Source of the DNA: Rhodococcus sp. 4CII
GTDB lineage: Bacteria; Actinomycetota; Actinomycetes; Mycobacteriales; Mycobacteriaceae
Direction: 5' to 3'
Assembly (NCBI RefSeq): GCF_014256275.1
Contig: NZ_JACCFE010000002.1
Coordinates: 4,754,001 to 4,818,000 of the forward strand
Length of the DNA: 64,000 nucleotides
A model generated the notes under the pieces. That model worked only from the letters and a program-made list of their open reading frames with translations. It searched no databases and was not told the origin of the DNA. The position numbers and the translations under genes were made by a program. Numbering within the stretch: position 1 is the first letter of the stretch; each line of letters opens with the position of its first letter. Shown here one piece after another: positions 45,707 through 53,502 of the stretch.

Positions 45707-46507
45707 TCACCGCTTCGGCGGCAAGGGCAGGAAGTAACTGGTTCGCTGCTGGTAGTCGGGGTAGCCGGGACGCTGCGACATCGACTTCTCGAGCAGCCTC
45801 GCCCCGGTCGCGAACACCAGGAAGTAGGTCATGACAATGGGAGAGAGCACGGTGACGGGCCCGGGCCACACGCTCGCGGAGATCAGCCACAACCCCCACC
45901 ACACGCAGGAATCACCGAAATAGTTCGGGTGCCGCGTCCACGCCCACAGGCCGACGTCCATGATCTCGCCCTTGTTGGCAGGGTCCGCCTTGAACTGCTT
46001 CAGCTGGTGGTCGCCGACGGCCTCGAACACCACACCCACCACCCACAGGACGACACCGAGCACCGCGACGACCATGGCGAAACCGGATGCGGGACCGAGG
46101 ACGGCAGACACCTGCAGCGGCAGCGAGACGAACCACTGCGCGAGCCCCTGCGTGAGGAAGATCTTCCGGATCACGACCCCGGGCGAGTTCCCGCCGGCTC
46201 TCTCCAGCATCTCCTCGTAGCGCGGGTCTTCGCCCTTCCCGGCGGATTTGGCGTACATGTGCCAGGTCAGCCGCAGGCCCCACACCGCGACCAGCAAAAC
46301 CATCAGCCAGCGGCGGAAAGCGTCGCCGTCGCCGATCAGGGCGGCGACGAGCGCCACCAGGACGAAGCCGAGACCCCAGGTGACGTCGACGACGTTGTAG
46401 CGACCGATCCGCCGGCCGACGAGGAACGTCGCGGCCTGGACGACGGCCAGCACCAGAACGCTCGCCGCGGTGACGGCGCCGAAGTGCGACCAGTCGAAGC
46501 CGTTCAT
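45707..46507 (-). CDS. DUF1295 membrane protein (steroid 5-alpha-reductase-like)
   Basis: Predicted 266 residues with about six membrane segments. The C-terminal LWAWTRHPNYFGDSCVWWG and SQRPGYPDYQQRTSYFLPLPP are the signature of the DUF1295 / isoprenylcysteine methyltransferase-reductase superfamily. It corresponds to Rv0446c of M. tuberculosis by position. In the SigK operon it lies downstream of the two methyltransferases, so it may reduce or modify the lipid product. ATG 46507 overlaps the stop of the upstream gene by 4 bp. Reaction unknown. Confidence 0.88.
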   Translation of the reverse strand: MNGFDWSHFGAVTAASVLVLAVVQAATFLVGRRIGRYNVVDVTWGLGFVLVALVAALIGDGDAFRRWLMVLLVAVWGLRLTWHMYAKSAGKGEDPRYEEMLERAGGNSPGVVIRKIFLTQGLAQWFVSLPLQVSAVLGPASGFAMVVAVLGVVLWVVGVVFEAVGDHQLKQFKADPANKGEIMDVGLWAWTRHPNYFGDSCVWWGLWLISASVWPGPVTVLSPIVMTYFLVFATGARLLEKSMSQRPGYPDYQQRTSYFLPLPPKR

Positions 46508-47808
46508 CGGGGCACGCCGGATCGTGCGGAGCCGACCCGAACGGCGGGCATCAGGGACTGTCCCGCCGCAGTGGGCTTCACGGACAGGATCTGATCGACT
46601 CCCATGCGGCCCTGCGCGAAACTCATTCCGCCGCCGACGAGGTACAGCCGCCACACCCGGGCCGTCTCCAGCCCGACCATCGCGACCACGTCGTCCCAGC
46701 GGGACTCGAACTTCTCCCGCCACGCGTCGACGGTCCAGACGTAGTGTTCGCGAAGCCCATGCACGTCGCGTACCTCGAGCCCGGCTCGTTCGAGGTACGC
46801 GACGCTCTCGCCGACGGGACGCATGGTCATGTCGGGAGCGATGAACGACTCGATGAACGGGCCGCCGCCGGGATGGCGTCCGGTGCGCGACATCTGCTGA
46901 ATCAGCACCCGCGCACCGGGCTTCGCGTTGTCGTAGAGGGCCTGCGCGTACCGGGCGTAGTTCTTCTCGCCCACGTGCTCACCCATTTCGAGGGAGGCGA
47001 CGGCGTCGAACGGGCCGTCGGGGACCTCACGGTAATCCTGCAGACGGATCTCGACGCGGTCCTGCAACCCGCGCTCGGCGATCCGCGCGTCGATGAACGC
47101 CTTCTGCTCACGGGAGATGGTGACGCCGACGACATGTGCGCCGTATTCGGCTGCCGCGTGCAGACTCAGCGATCCCCAGCCGCAGCCGACGTCGAGCAGT
47201 CGCAAGCCGGGTTCGAGTCCGATCTTGCGGCACACCAGGTCGAGCTTGTCCCGCTGGGCGTCCTCGAGTCCGTAGTCCGAATCCTCCGGCGCCCCCGGCG
47301 CATTCCGGGTGAAATACGCGCACGAGTAGGCCATCTGCGGGTCCAGGACCAGCGCGTAGAAATCGTTGGAGAGATCGTAGTGATGGCTGATCGCGGCGCG
47401 GTCACGCAGCAGGCTGTGCAACCGGCCGCGGATGTTCGCCTGCGTGGCGGGTGCGGGCAGCGGCCCGCCCACCACGCCCAGCTTCGCGGCGACCCGCAGC
47501 ACCTTCGCGATCATCGCGGGGCTCGGCCGGACTCCGGTGAGTCCGCGTTCGCGCGCCACCGCCCATACGTGTGCCAGGGCCTCGCCGAGGTCGCCCTCGA
47601 CGTCGATCTCACCCGTCACGTAGGCCTGCGCGGCCCCGAGTTCACCCGGGCTCCACAGCAATCGGCGCAGCGCGTCGGGACTTCGGAGCACCACCCGGGG
47701 CGCCGTCGACGGTCCGGCGGTGCTGCCGTCCCATGCGGTCAGATGCACCGGCAGTTCGCCGCGGACGAGCGGACGCAACGCCTTGTCGAGTTCGGCGGCA
47801 ACGGTCAC
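46504..47808 (-). CDS. Cyclopropane-fatty-acid-synthase-like methyltransferase, copy A
   Basis: Predicted 434 residues. SAM-binding motif I is LLDVGCGWGSLSLHAA (about 205-220). Family blocks SHHYDLSNDFYALVLDPQMAYSCAYF and MSRTGRHPGGGPFIESFIAPDM are clear. Such enzymes transfer methylene or methyl from SAM to double bonds of phospholipid acyl chains. GTG 47808 overlaps the stop of the second methyltransferase by 4 bp. Mycobacterial loci have one gene here (ufaA1, Rv0447c); this window has two distinct ones. This copy shows the YSCAYF version of the family motif. Confidence 0.9.
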   Translation of the reverse strand: MTVAAELDKALRPLVRGELPVHLTAWDGSTAGPSTAPRVVLRSPDALRRLLWSPGELGAAQAYVTGEIDVEGDLGEALAHVWAVARERGLTGVRPSPAMIAKVLRVAAKLGVVGGPLPAPATQANIRGRLHSLLRDRAAISHHYDLSNDFYALVLDPQMAYSCAYFTRNAPGAPEDSDYGLEDAQRDKLDLVCRKIGLEPGLRLLDVGCGWGSLSLHAAAEYGAHVVGVTISREQKAFIDARIAERGLQDRVEIRLQDYREVPDGPFDAVASLEMGEHVGEKNYARYAQALYDNAKPGARVLIQQMSRTGRHPGGGPFIESFIAPDMTMRPVGESVAYLERAGLEVRDVHGLREHYVWTVDAWREKFESRWDDVVAMVGLETARVWRLYLVGGGMSFAQGRMGVDQILSVKPTAAGQSLMPAVRVGSARSGVPR

Positions 47809-49193
47809 GGTCGGGCTCCCGACTTGTCGAGGACGAGCTGTTGGACGTCGATGTACCCCGACCGGAAGCCGGCCTCCGAGTAGCAGAGGTAGAAGTGCCA
47901 CATGCGACGGAACGTCTCGTCGAATCCGAGTGCCTCCGCCTGCGTACTGTGCGCGGCGAACCGCTCCTTCCACAGCCGGAGCGTCTCCGCGTAGTGCTGC
48001 CCCATGCTCAGCCGCTCCCGCACCCGCAGCGACGTGTGCTCGGCGGTGATCGACTCGATGGCCTCGGTCGACGGCAGGAATCCGCCCGGGAAGATGTACT
48101 TGTGCACCCAGGTGTAGGTGTTGCGGGTCTGCAGCATCCGATCGTGCGGCATGGTGATCGCCTGCAGCGCAATCTTTCCGCCCGGTGCGAGGAGCGTGTC
48201 GAGCACCCGGAAGTAGGTGGCCCAGTACTGGTGCCCGACGGCTTCGATCATCTCGACCGAGACGATCGCGTCGTACTCGCCGTCCACGTTGCGGTAGTCG
48301 AGCAGATCGATCTGCACGGAGTCCGAGTGCCCGGCCTCCGCGACCCGCCGCCGGGCCAGGCTCTGCTGTTCGCTCGACAACGTCACCGAGCGGACCACGG
48401 CGCCGCGTTCCGCCGCCCGGATGCACAGTTCGCCCCATCCGGTCCCGACCTCGAGCAGCCTGGTGCCCGCCCGGACGCCGGCCTCGTCGAGCAGCCGATC
48501 GATCTTGCGGTGCTGCGCCTCCGCGAAGTCCGACCAGGTCGGGGTGACCTGCGGGACGGGTGCCCGCAGGACCGTCACGTCCCGAACCTGCCCCACGCGG
48601 GTCGGTGTCGAGGAGAACACTGCGCTCGAGTACGTCAGCGTCTCGTCGAGGAACGTCTCGAACATCTCGTTGGACAGGTCGTAGTGCCGGGAGATGTTGG
48701 AGCGGGTGTTCTTCTCGGTGTTCCGTTCCTGTGCCGGGTGTTTCGCCACGTACAGTGCCCGCAACCGCTGCAGCGGCCGGGGGATCAGAGTCGCCATCCG
48801 CGAGGCGAACACGCTCAGCACCGCGGCCAGATCCGGCGACGTCCAGTCGCCGGCCATGTACGACTCGCCGAACCCGATGAGCCCGCCCGTCCCGACCCGC
48901 CGGGCGAACGCGTCGGGATTGCGGATGATCATGCGCGGCAGTATCTCCTGATCCCGGTGTGCACCCACCAGGGTGCCGTCGGGATACTCGATGCGGACGT
49001 CGAGGTCGGCGGCCGCGCGGCGGAACAGTCGGTCGGCGACCTTCGCCGACACCGCGGCGCGCGGGCCGGTCGGGACGTCGGCCAGCCCGGGCCAGATCCG
49101 GTTGTCGATCCGGGGGTCCTCGTCGGTGACGGCGAGATCGGCGGTGCTCACAGCAGGCGAACGGTCCATGTCGGTGTCCTTGTTCCTTCTCAC
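47805..49193 (-). CDS. Cyclopropane-fatty-acid-synthase-like methyltransferase, copy B (UfaA1-like)
   Basis: Predicted 462 residues from GTG 49193, which overlaps the previous stop by 4 bp and has AAGGAG eight bases upstream; ATG 49169 is an alternative start. SAM motif LLEVGTGWGELCIRAA; SRHYDLSNEMFETFLDETLTYSSAVF; and FPGGFLPSTEAI, a block typical of UfaA1-type proteins. The N-terminal 130 residues form the lipid-binding domain. By position and motif it is the counterpart of M. tuberculosis UfaA1, which has been implicated in making tuberculostearic (10-methyl) acid. The second, more divergent copy follows, so the two may act on different acyl chains or in sequence. Confidence 0.9.
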   Translation of the reverse strand: MRRNKDTDMDRSPAVSTADLAVTDEDPRIDNRIWPGLADVPTGPRAAVSAKVADRLFRRAAADLDVRIEYPDGTLVGAHRDQEILPRMIIRNPDAFARRVGTGGLIGFGESYMAGDWTSPDLAAVLSVFASRMATLIPRPLQRLRALYVAKHPAQERNTEKNTRSNISRHYDLSNEMFETFLDETLTYSSAVFSSTPTRVGQVRDVTVLRAPVPQVTPTWSDFAEAQHRKIDRLLDEAGVRAGTRLLEVGTGWGELCIRAAERGAVVRSVTLSSEQQSLARRRVAEAGHSDSVQIDLLDYRNVDGEYDAIVSVEMIEAVGHQYWATYFRVLDTLLAPGGKIALQAITMPHDRMLQTRNTYTWVHKYIFPGGFLPSTEAIESITAEHTSLRVRERLSMGQHYAETLRLWKERFAAHSTQAEALGFDETFRRMWHFYLCYSEAGFRSGYIDVQQLVLDKSGARP

Positions 49194-49930
49194 TGAACTG
49201 TCTCCTTCTGACGGCCGTCGGGCCGAGCCATGACGGGGAGTCCGCGGGCCCACAACGTGATTCCCTGGATGCGGATTCGAGCCGACACCACGAGAGGTGC
49301 CAGGGGAGTGCGAAGTTGAGTCCTCAGGACCGTGCGGCGAGTGGCCGGCTGTCGCTTCCCTCGGACCGTCGCGGTGAACGGGGCGTGCCCGTCCCGGTGC
49401 AGCACCACGTTCAGGGACAGCGTGTCGCCGGGTTCGGGGAATCGCATGTCGTAGCGGCCGCCGACGTCGTTGAACGGGGAGACGTAGAACTGCTTGTCCA
49501 CCTCGGCCCGGTCGCTGCCGTCGGGCCGGATCAGGTACGCGTGCCGCTGACCGTACGTGTTGTGCACCTCGGCGATGACACACCGCAGGTTGCCGTCGGT
49601 GCCGTGGCACCAGTACACGCTGAGCGGATTGAACACGTAGCCGAGCACCCGCGCGTTGAGGAGGGACGTCACCCGTCCGCCGCGGAGGTCGACGCCGCGG
49701 GCGGCGAGGAATGCATCCACCCGGGTGCGCAGCGTGTCGTCGCCCGTGGCGAGGTTGGCCTCGAAGTGGTCCTCGGCGCGGAAGCGGGCGAACGGCCGCA
49801 GCCATCGGGGGAGACGGGGCAGGTCGTCGACGTCTACGTACCAGCTGTAGCTCGAGTACTCGAACGTGTTGCGGACCGGCTCGGTGCGCGCGTGCCGGAT
49901 CCGCGTCGAGTAGATCGCCGGCGCGGTCAC
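49190..49930 (-). CDS. DUF1365 family protein
   Basis: Predicted 246 residues. The DUF1365 blocks are APAIYSTRIRHARTEPVRNTF at the start, GYVFNPLSVYWCHG in the middle (this Asn-Pro-x-Ser motif is the most conserved) and KQFYVSPFNDVGGRYDMRF. The family always sits with the FAD oxidoreductase and cyclopropane synthase genes, here and in M. tuberculosis (Rv0448c), so it takes part in the same lipid modification. Its reaction is unknown. GTG 49930 overlaps the stop of the oxidoreductase by 4 bp. Confidence 0.9.
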   Translation of the reverse strand: MTAPAIYSTRIRHARTEPVRNTFEYSSYSWYVDVDDLPRLPRWLRPFARFRAEDHFEANLATGDDTLRTRVDAFLAARGVDLRGGRVTSLLNARVLGYVFNPLSVYWCHGTDGNLRCVIAEVHNTYGQRHAYLIRPDGSDRAEVDKQFYVSPFNDVGGRYDMRFPEPGDTLSLNVVLHRDGHAPFTATVRGKRQPATRRTVLRTQLRTPLAPLVVSARIRIQGITLWARGLPVMARPDGRQKETVQ

Positions 49931-51267
49931 GACACCGTCTCCCGCTCGTGCCGTCGTCCGGCCCGTGCGTCCCACGACCTGCCGATCCGCTCGGCGGCGC
50001 GCAGCCCCGAGAGCGCCCCGTCCTCGTGAAAGCCCCAGCCGTGGTATGCGCCCGCGAACGCGAACGTCTCGGAACCGAGTTCACCCAACTGTTTCTGTGC
50101 GGTAACGGAATCGGGTGTGTAGACGGGGTGTTCGTACGTCATCTCGGCGAGAACCGTCGACGGGTCGACCAGGTGCTTCCCGCCGAGAGTGACGAGGAAC
50201 CGCCGGTCGCGCACCGTGTCCAGGCGCATGAGCCGGGTCATGTCGTAGGTGACGATCACACCCGACGCGTCGGTGCTGTCGGCGGGAGTCAGGTAGTTCC
50301 AGGACGCGCGGGCGTTCTCCGCGCGGGGCAGCAGCGAGTCGTCGGTGTGGAGTTGGGCGTGGTTCACCGAATACGGCATGGCCCCGAGGACCTCCGCCTC
50401 GAGTTCCGACGCGTCGACGAGCATCGCGAGCGCCTGGCGGGGGTGCACGGCCACCACCACGGCGTCGAAGTACCGGACGTCGCCGCGGCCGTCGACGACG
50501 CATGCGCCGCCGTCGGGGGTGCGTTCCACTTGCTGGACAGGGGTTCCGAGGAGGATCTCGTCGAGGTGCGCCGCCACTTTCTCGACGTAGCGGGCCGAGC
50601 CGCCGCTGATCGTGCGCCAGGTGGGGGATCCGAACACGGTGAGCATCCCGTGGTGATCGAGGAAGGTGAACAGGTAACGGGCCGGGTAGTGGGCGGCGGT
50701 CGTGGGATCGCACGACCACACCGCCGCGACCAACGGCGTCATGAAGTTCTCGACGAAGTACGCGCTGAAACCGTTGCGGCTCAGGAACTCGCCCAGCGAT
50801 TCCAGTGTGCCGACGTCGCCGGCGGGGGTGTCGAGGACTGCGCGGGCGCAGCGGTGGAATCGGATGACCTCGCCGAGCATGCGCCAGTAGCGCGGCCGGG
50901 CCAGGGTGCGCGCCGTCGGGAACAGCCCTCGAATTCCCTTCGCGCCCGCGTACTCGAGTCCGTTCACGTCGGATCGGATCGACATCGACATGTCCGAATC
51001 CTGGGTGGCCACGTCGAGTTCGGCGAACAGGCGCAGCAGGGTGGGATAGGTGCGGTCGTTGTGCACGATGAAGCCCGTGTCGACGTCGACCTCCGCGCCC
51101 GAGTCGAGCGTCAGGTGGTGGGTGTGGGCGTGGCCGCCGAGACGGGTGTCGGCCTCGTAGAGCGTGACTCGGTCGTGGCGGGACAGAACGTAGGCGGCGG
51201 TCAAACCTGCGACGCCGCTGCCGATCACGGCGACGTTCCTGCGTTCGAGCTTCTCCGGATCAGGCAT
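49927..51267 (-). CDS. FAD-dependent amine-oxidase-like oxidoreductase of the SigK operon
   Basis: Predicted 446 residues. FAD-binding motif VIGSGVAGLTAAYVLS (about 14-29), then LYEADTRLGGHAHTHHL. The C-terminal FAD contact is FAFAGAYHGWGFHEDGALSGLRAAE. It matches Rv0449c-type oxidoreductases that accompany DUF1365 and cyclopropane synthases in many bacteria, where desaturation or oxidation of a membrane acyl chain is suspected. It overlaps the hydrolase gene upstream by 8 bp and DUF1365 downstream by 4 bp, so it is inside the SigK operon. Confidence 0.9.
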   Translation of the reverse strand: MPDPEKLERRNVAVIGSGVAGLTAAYVLSRHDRVTLYEADTRLGGHAHTHHLTLDSGAEVDVDTGFIVHNDRTYPTLLRLFAELDVATQDSDMSMSIRSDVNGLEYAGAKGIRGLFPTARTLARPRYWRMLGEVIRFHRCARAVLDTPAGDVGTLESLGEFLSRNGFSAYFVENFMTPLVAAVWSCDPTTAAHYPARYLFTFLDHHGMLTVFGSPTWRTISGGSARYVEKVAAHLDEILLGTPVQQVERTPDGGACVVDGRGDVRYFDAVVVAVHPRQALAMLVDASELEAEVLGAMPYSVNHAQLHTDDSLLPRAENARASWNYLTPADSTDASGVIVTYDMTRLMRLDTVRDRRFLVTLGGKHLVDPSTVLAEMTYEHPVYTPDSVTAQKQLGELGSETFAFAGAYHGWGFHEDGALSGLRAAERIGRSWDARAGRRHERETVS

Positions 51268-51907
51268 TGCGACCTGCTTTCTGGTCTGTCGATACGGGGA
51301 TGACGCCCTCGGCGGCGAAGGCGTCGAGTACGAAATCGGCGGTGATCCGATGCCACCACCTGGGCCGGGTGAGCATGAAGTGGCCGGCCCCGGAGAGGGG
51401 GGTCCACGAGGCGTTCACTCCGCGGGCCAGTGCCCGTTCGGTCTGGAGCCGGGACGACGTCGGATCCGTCCACCGGTCGGCGGTGCCATGCGCGACCATC
51501 AGGCTGCGGTCGGCGGGCACCAGGTCGCCGTCCGAATCGGGCCACCAGGGTGCGAGCGCGGCGACCGCCCGGACGTTGTCGAGGGCGGCGAGGTGCGCGG
51601 CGACGCGGCCGCCCATCGAATGTCCGACGACGGCAACGGGGACGTCCCCGAACCGGAGCCGGGCCCGCTCGAGGGCGATCCGGGCGTCGTGAACGGGACT
51701 GTTCTCGGGCGCGTTCCATCCCCGGACCCGGTACTGCAACCGGTCCACGGCTATCCCGTGCCGCCCGAGCGTGCACCGCAGAGACCGGACCATCCAGGCC
51801 ATCCGCAGATTCGACAGGTGCCAGAACCGTGAGGGCTCCGTGCTGCGAGGTTTTCCGCCGGGCAGCACGAGCACGTACGCAGGGGCGGGGGCTGAGCCTT
51901 TCTCCAT
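51260..51907 (-). CDS. Alpha/beta hydrolase, first gene of the SigK operon
   Basis: Predicted 215 residues. Early VLVLPGGKPRS, nucleophile elbow VVGHSMGGRVAAH (Ser about residue 97), Asp in VAHGTADRWT and His in GAGHFM make a full catalytic triad. A lipase, esterase or thioesterase role on the membrane lipid modified by the downstream enzymes is plausible but not shown. The start at 51907 is set by the SigK promoter: the -10 element ends 7 bp before the ATG, so the message should be leaderless. The open frame reaches 52003, into the hairpin, and is not used. Confidence 0.85.
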   Translation of the reverse strand: MEKGSAPAPAYVLVLPGGKPRSTEPSRFWHLSNLRMAWMVRSLRCTLGRHGIAVDRLQYRVRGWNAPENSPVHDARIALERARLRFGDVPVAVVGHSMGGRVAAHLAALDNVRAVAALAPWWPDSDGDLVPADRSLMVAHGTADRWTDPTSSRLQTERALARGVNASWTPLSGAGHFMLTRPRWWHRITADFVLDAFAAEGVIPVSTDQKAGRNA

Positions 51908-51914
51908 ATCAATT

Positions 51915-51941
51915 ATTCGGAGCTGAACTTGTGTCGGATGG
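51915..51941 (-). promoter_or_regulatory. SigK-type promoter of the sigK operon
   Basis: On the minus strand CCATCC (51941-51936), 15 bp, CCGAAT (51920-51915). This equals the -35 and -10 described for mycobacterial SigK promoters. The ATG at 51907 follows after AATTGAT. Because sigK is the seventh gene of this operon, the site makes an autoregulatory loop. Confidence 0.8.
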
Positions 51942-51962
51942 GAGCACCGCCGGCACCCGCAC

Positions 51963-52003
51963 GCGAGTGGGAAAGCCGTGCCGGACCACGCATTCCCACT
52001 CAC
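51963..52003. terminator. Hairpin repeat, copy 3 (downstream of the fasciclin gene)
   Basis: Arms GCGAGTGGGAAAG and CATTCCCACTCAC pair with two mismatches, with inner CGTG / CACG. It lies 71 bp after the fasciclin-gene stop and 22 bp upstream of the SigK promoter, so it could insulate the operon from fasciclin transcription. It belongs to the same family as 22507-22546 and 44256-44296. Confidence 0.65.
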
Positions 52004-52073
52004 ATCGGGGCGGCCCGGCGGCTTCGGATGGACCGATGCCGCCGGGCGGGGGAGAACTGTGAACGGAGTGTGC

Positions 52074-52736
52074 CTACTGCGGCATCAGGACGGAGTCGAC
52101 GAGGTATACCGTGGCGTTGGCGGTCTGGACGCCGCCGCAGATGACGCCGGCGTCGTTGACCTTCAGGTCGTCGCCCGAACCGGTGACGGTGACCGTGCCG
52201 CCCTCGACGGTCGGGTGCTGGCCGGCGATGTCACTCGGCGCGATCTGGCCGGGGACGACGTGGTACGTCAGGACCTTGGTGAGCAGGGCCGGATCGGTCT
52301 CGAGGGTCTCGATGGTGGCCGGATCGACCTTCGCGAACGCGGCGTCCACCGGTGCGAAGACCGTGAACTGTCCGCTGTTCAGCGTGTCGACGAGGTTGAC
52401 CTGTGGGTTGAGCTGACCGGACACGGCGGCGGTGAGGGTGGTGAGCAGCGGGTTGTTGGACGCGGCCGTCGCGACCGGGTCCTGCGCCATGCCGCTGACG
52501 GAACCGGCGCCGTCCGGCACCGTCTTCGCGTACTCGGCGCAACCGGGGCCCACCAGGTTGGCGGCGGGATCGGCCATCGCGGACGAGGACATCGAACCGG
52601 ACGACATCGACTCGGACGTCATGGCCGCCGAGCTGCTGCTGCTCGACGAGTCGCTGTCGTCCGACGAACACGCTGCGCCCAGCAGGACCAGGGACGTGCT
52701 CGCTGCGACTGCCAGAACTCGTGTGGTGATGTTCAT
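52074..52736 (-). CDS. Fasciclin-domain lipoprotein of the MPT70/MPT83 type
   Basis: Predicted 220 residues. The signal peptide ends in LLGAACSS (lipobox), followed by a Ser/Met-rich linker (about 26-50). The FAS1 domain (about 60-218) carries the exact MPT83 stretches VNLVDTLNSGQFTVFAP, ILTYHVV-like VLTYHVVPGQ and TANATVYLVDSVLMP. MPT70 and MPT83 are the main SigK-dependent surface antigens of tubercle bacilli, encoded far from sigK there. Here the gene lies next to the sigK operon and has a perfect SigK promoter 51 bp upstream. ATG 52736 places the signal peptide correctly; the open frame to 52880 runs through that promoter. Confidence 0.94.
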   Translation of the reverse strand: MNITTRVLAVAASTSLVLLGAACSSDDSDSSSSSSSAAMTSESMSSGSMSSSAMADPAANLVGPGCAEYAKTVPDGAGSVSGMAQDPVATAASNNPLLTTLTAAVSGQLNPQVNLVDTLNSGQFTVFAPVDAAFAKVDPATIETLETDPALLTKVLTYHVVPGQIAPSDIAGQHPTVEGGTVTVTGSGDDLKVNDAGVICGGVQTANATVYLVDSVLMPQ

Positions 52737-52786
52737 GGAATATTGCCTCTCTCCGGTGTGGGTGCGGATGAGCACCATCGGCAGGC

Positions 52787-52813
52787 ATTCGGAGCGGTCT
52801 CCGTGGCGGATGG
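52787..52813 (-). promoter_or_regulatory. SigK-type promoter of the fasciclin lipoprotein gene
   Basis: Minus strand CCATCC (52813-52808), 15 bp, CCGAAT (52792-52787): both hexamers are perfect matches to the mycobacterial SigK consensus. The -10 ends 50 bp before the ATG at 52736. Confidence 0.82.
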
Positions 52814-52838
52814 GTCGAAAAGTTCTTCTTGGATCGAC

Positions 52839-52865
52839 CCATCCGATCCGGAAGTGGCGTCGAAT
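52839..52865 (+). promoter_or_regulatory. SigK-type promoter of the lipocalin gene
   Basis: CCATCC (52839-52844), 15 bp, TCGAAT (52860-52865), one mismatch to the consensus -10. The ATG is 34 bp further on at 52900. It is back to back with the fasciclin promoter, 25 bp apart. Confidence 0.7.
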
Positions 52866-52899
52866 GCCCTGAAAGGGCACAACCGTGAAAGGACCCGAG

Positions 52900-53502
52900 A
52901 TGACCCTCTCGAAGGCACGTGGATTCGCCGCCGGACTGTTGACTGTCGTTGCGGCCGCGGTACTGGCGGCGAGCCCGGCACAGGCTCAGCCCGGTGCGCT
53001 CGCACCGGTTCCGTCCCTCGATGTCCCGCGATACCTCGGGACGTGGTATCAGTTGGCCGCTGTGCCACAGCCTTTCAATCTGGACTGCGCGCGGGACACG
53101 AAGGCGGCGTACGGACTCGTCGACCCGTCGAACGTCAGCGTCGCCAATTCGTGCACCACCTGGACGGGCGGAGCCAACGGCATCACCGGAAATGCTCGGG
53201 TCAACGATCCGGTCACCAACGCGCAACTCCACGTGAGTTTCCCGGACGTGCCGTTCCAGAGTTCCGCGGACGGACCCACCAATTACGTGGTCACCTACAT
53301 CGCCGACGACTACTCGTGGGCGCTCGTCGGCGATCCGGCCCGGGTGTCGGGGTTCGTCCTTTCCCGCACGCCGGCGGTGGACGAGGCGGGGTGGACGCAG
53401 ATTCGGCAGGTGGTGGAGTCTCGCGGATACAACTCGTGCCTGCTGCTGACGTCTCCGGCCACCGGAGGACGAGAGGGAATTCAGCCGCTCTGCACGGTCT
53501 GA
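52900..53502 (+). CDS. Secreted lipocalin-family protein
   Basis: Predicted 200 residues. A Sec signal peptide ends near SPAQAQPG. The lipocalin G-x-W motif is RYLGTWYQLAAVPQPF, and strand motifs WALVGDP and FVLSRTP follow, as in Blc-type lipocalins. Two Cys pairs may form disulfides (LDCARD, NSCTTW, NSCLLL, PLCTV). Lipocalins bind fatty acids or damaged lipids, which fits a membrane-lipid regulon under SigK. ATG 52900 has AAAGGA upstream; GTG 52885 is also in frame. Its 3' end overlaps the convergent SDR gene by 22 bp. Confidence 0.88.
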   Translation: MTLSKARGFAAGLLTVVAAAVLAASPAQAQPGALAPVPSLDVPRYLGTWYQLAAVPQPFNLDCARDTKAAYGLVDPSNVSVANSCTTWTGGANGITGNARVNDPVTNAQLHVSFPDVPFQSSADGPTNYVVTYIADDYSWALVGDPARVSGFVLSRTPAVDEAGWTQIRQVVESRGYNSCLLLTSPATGGREGIQPLCTV

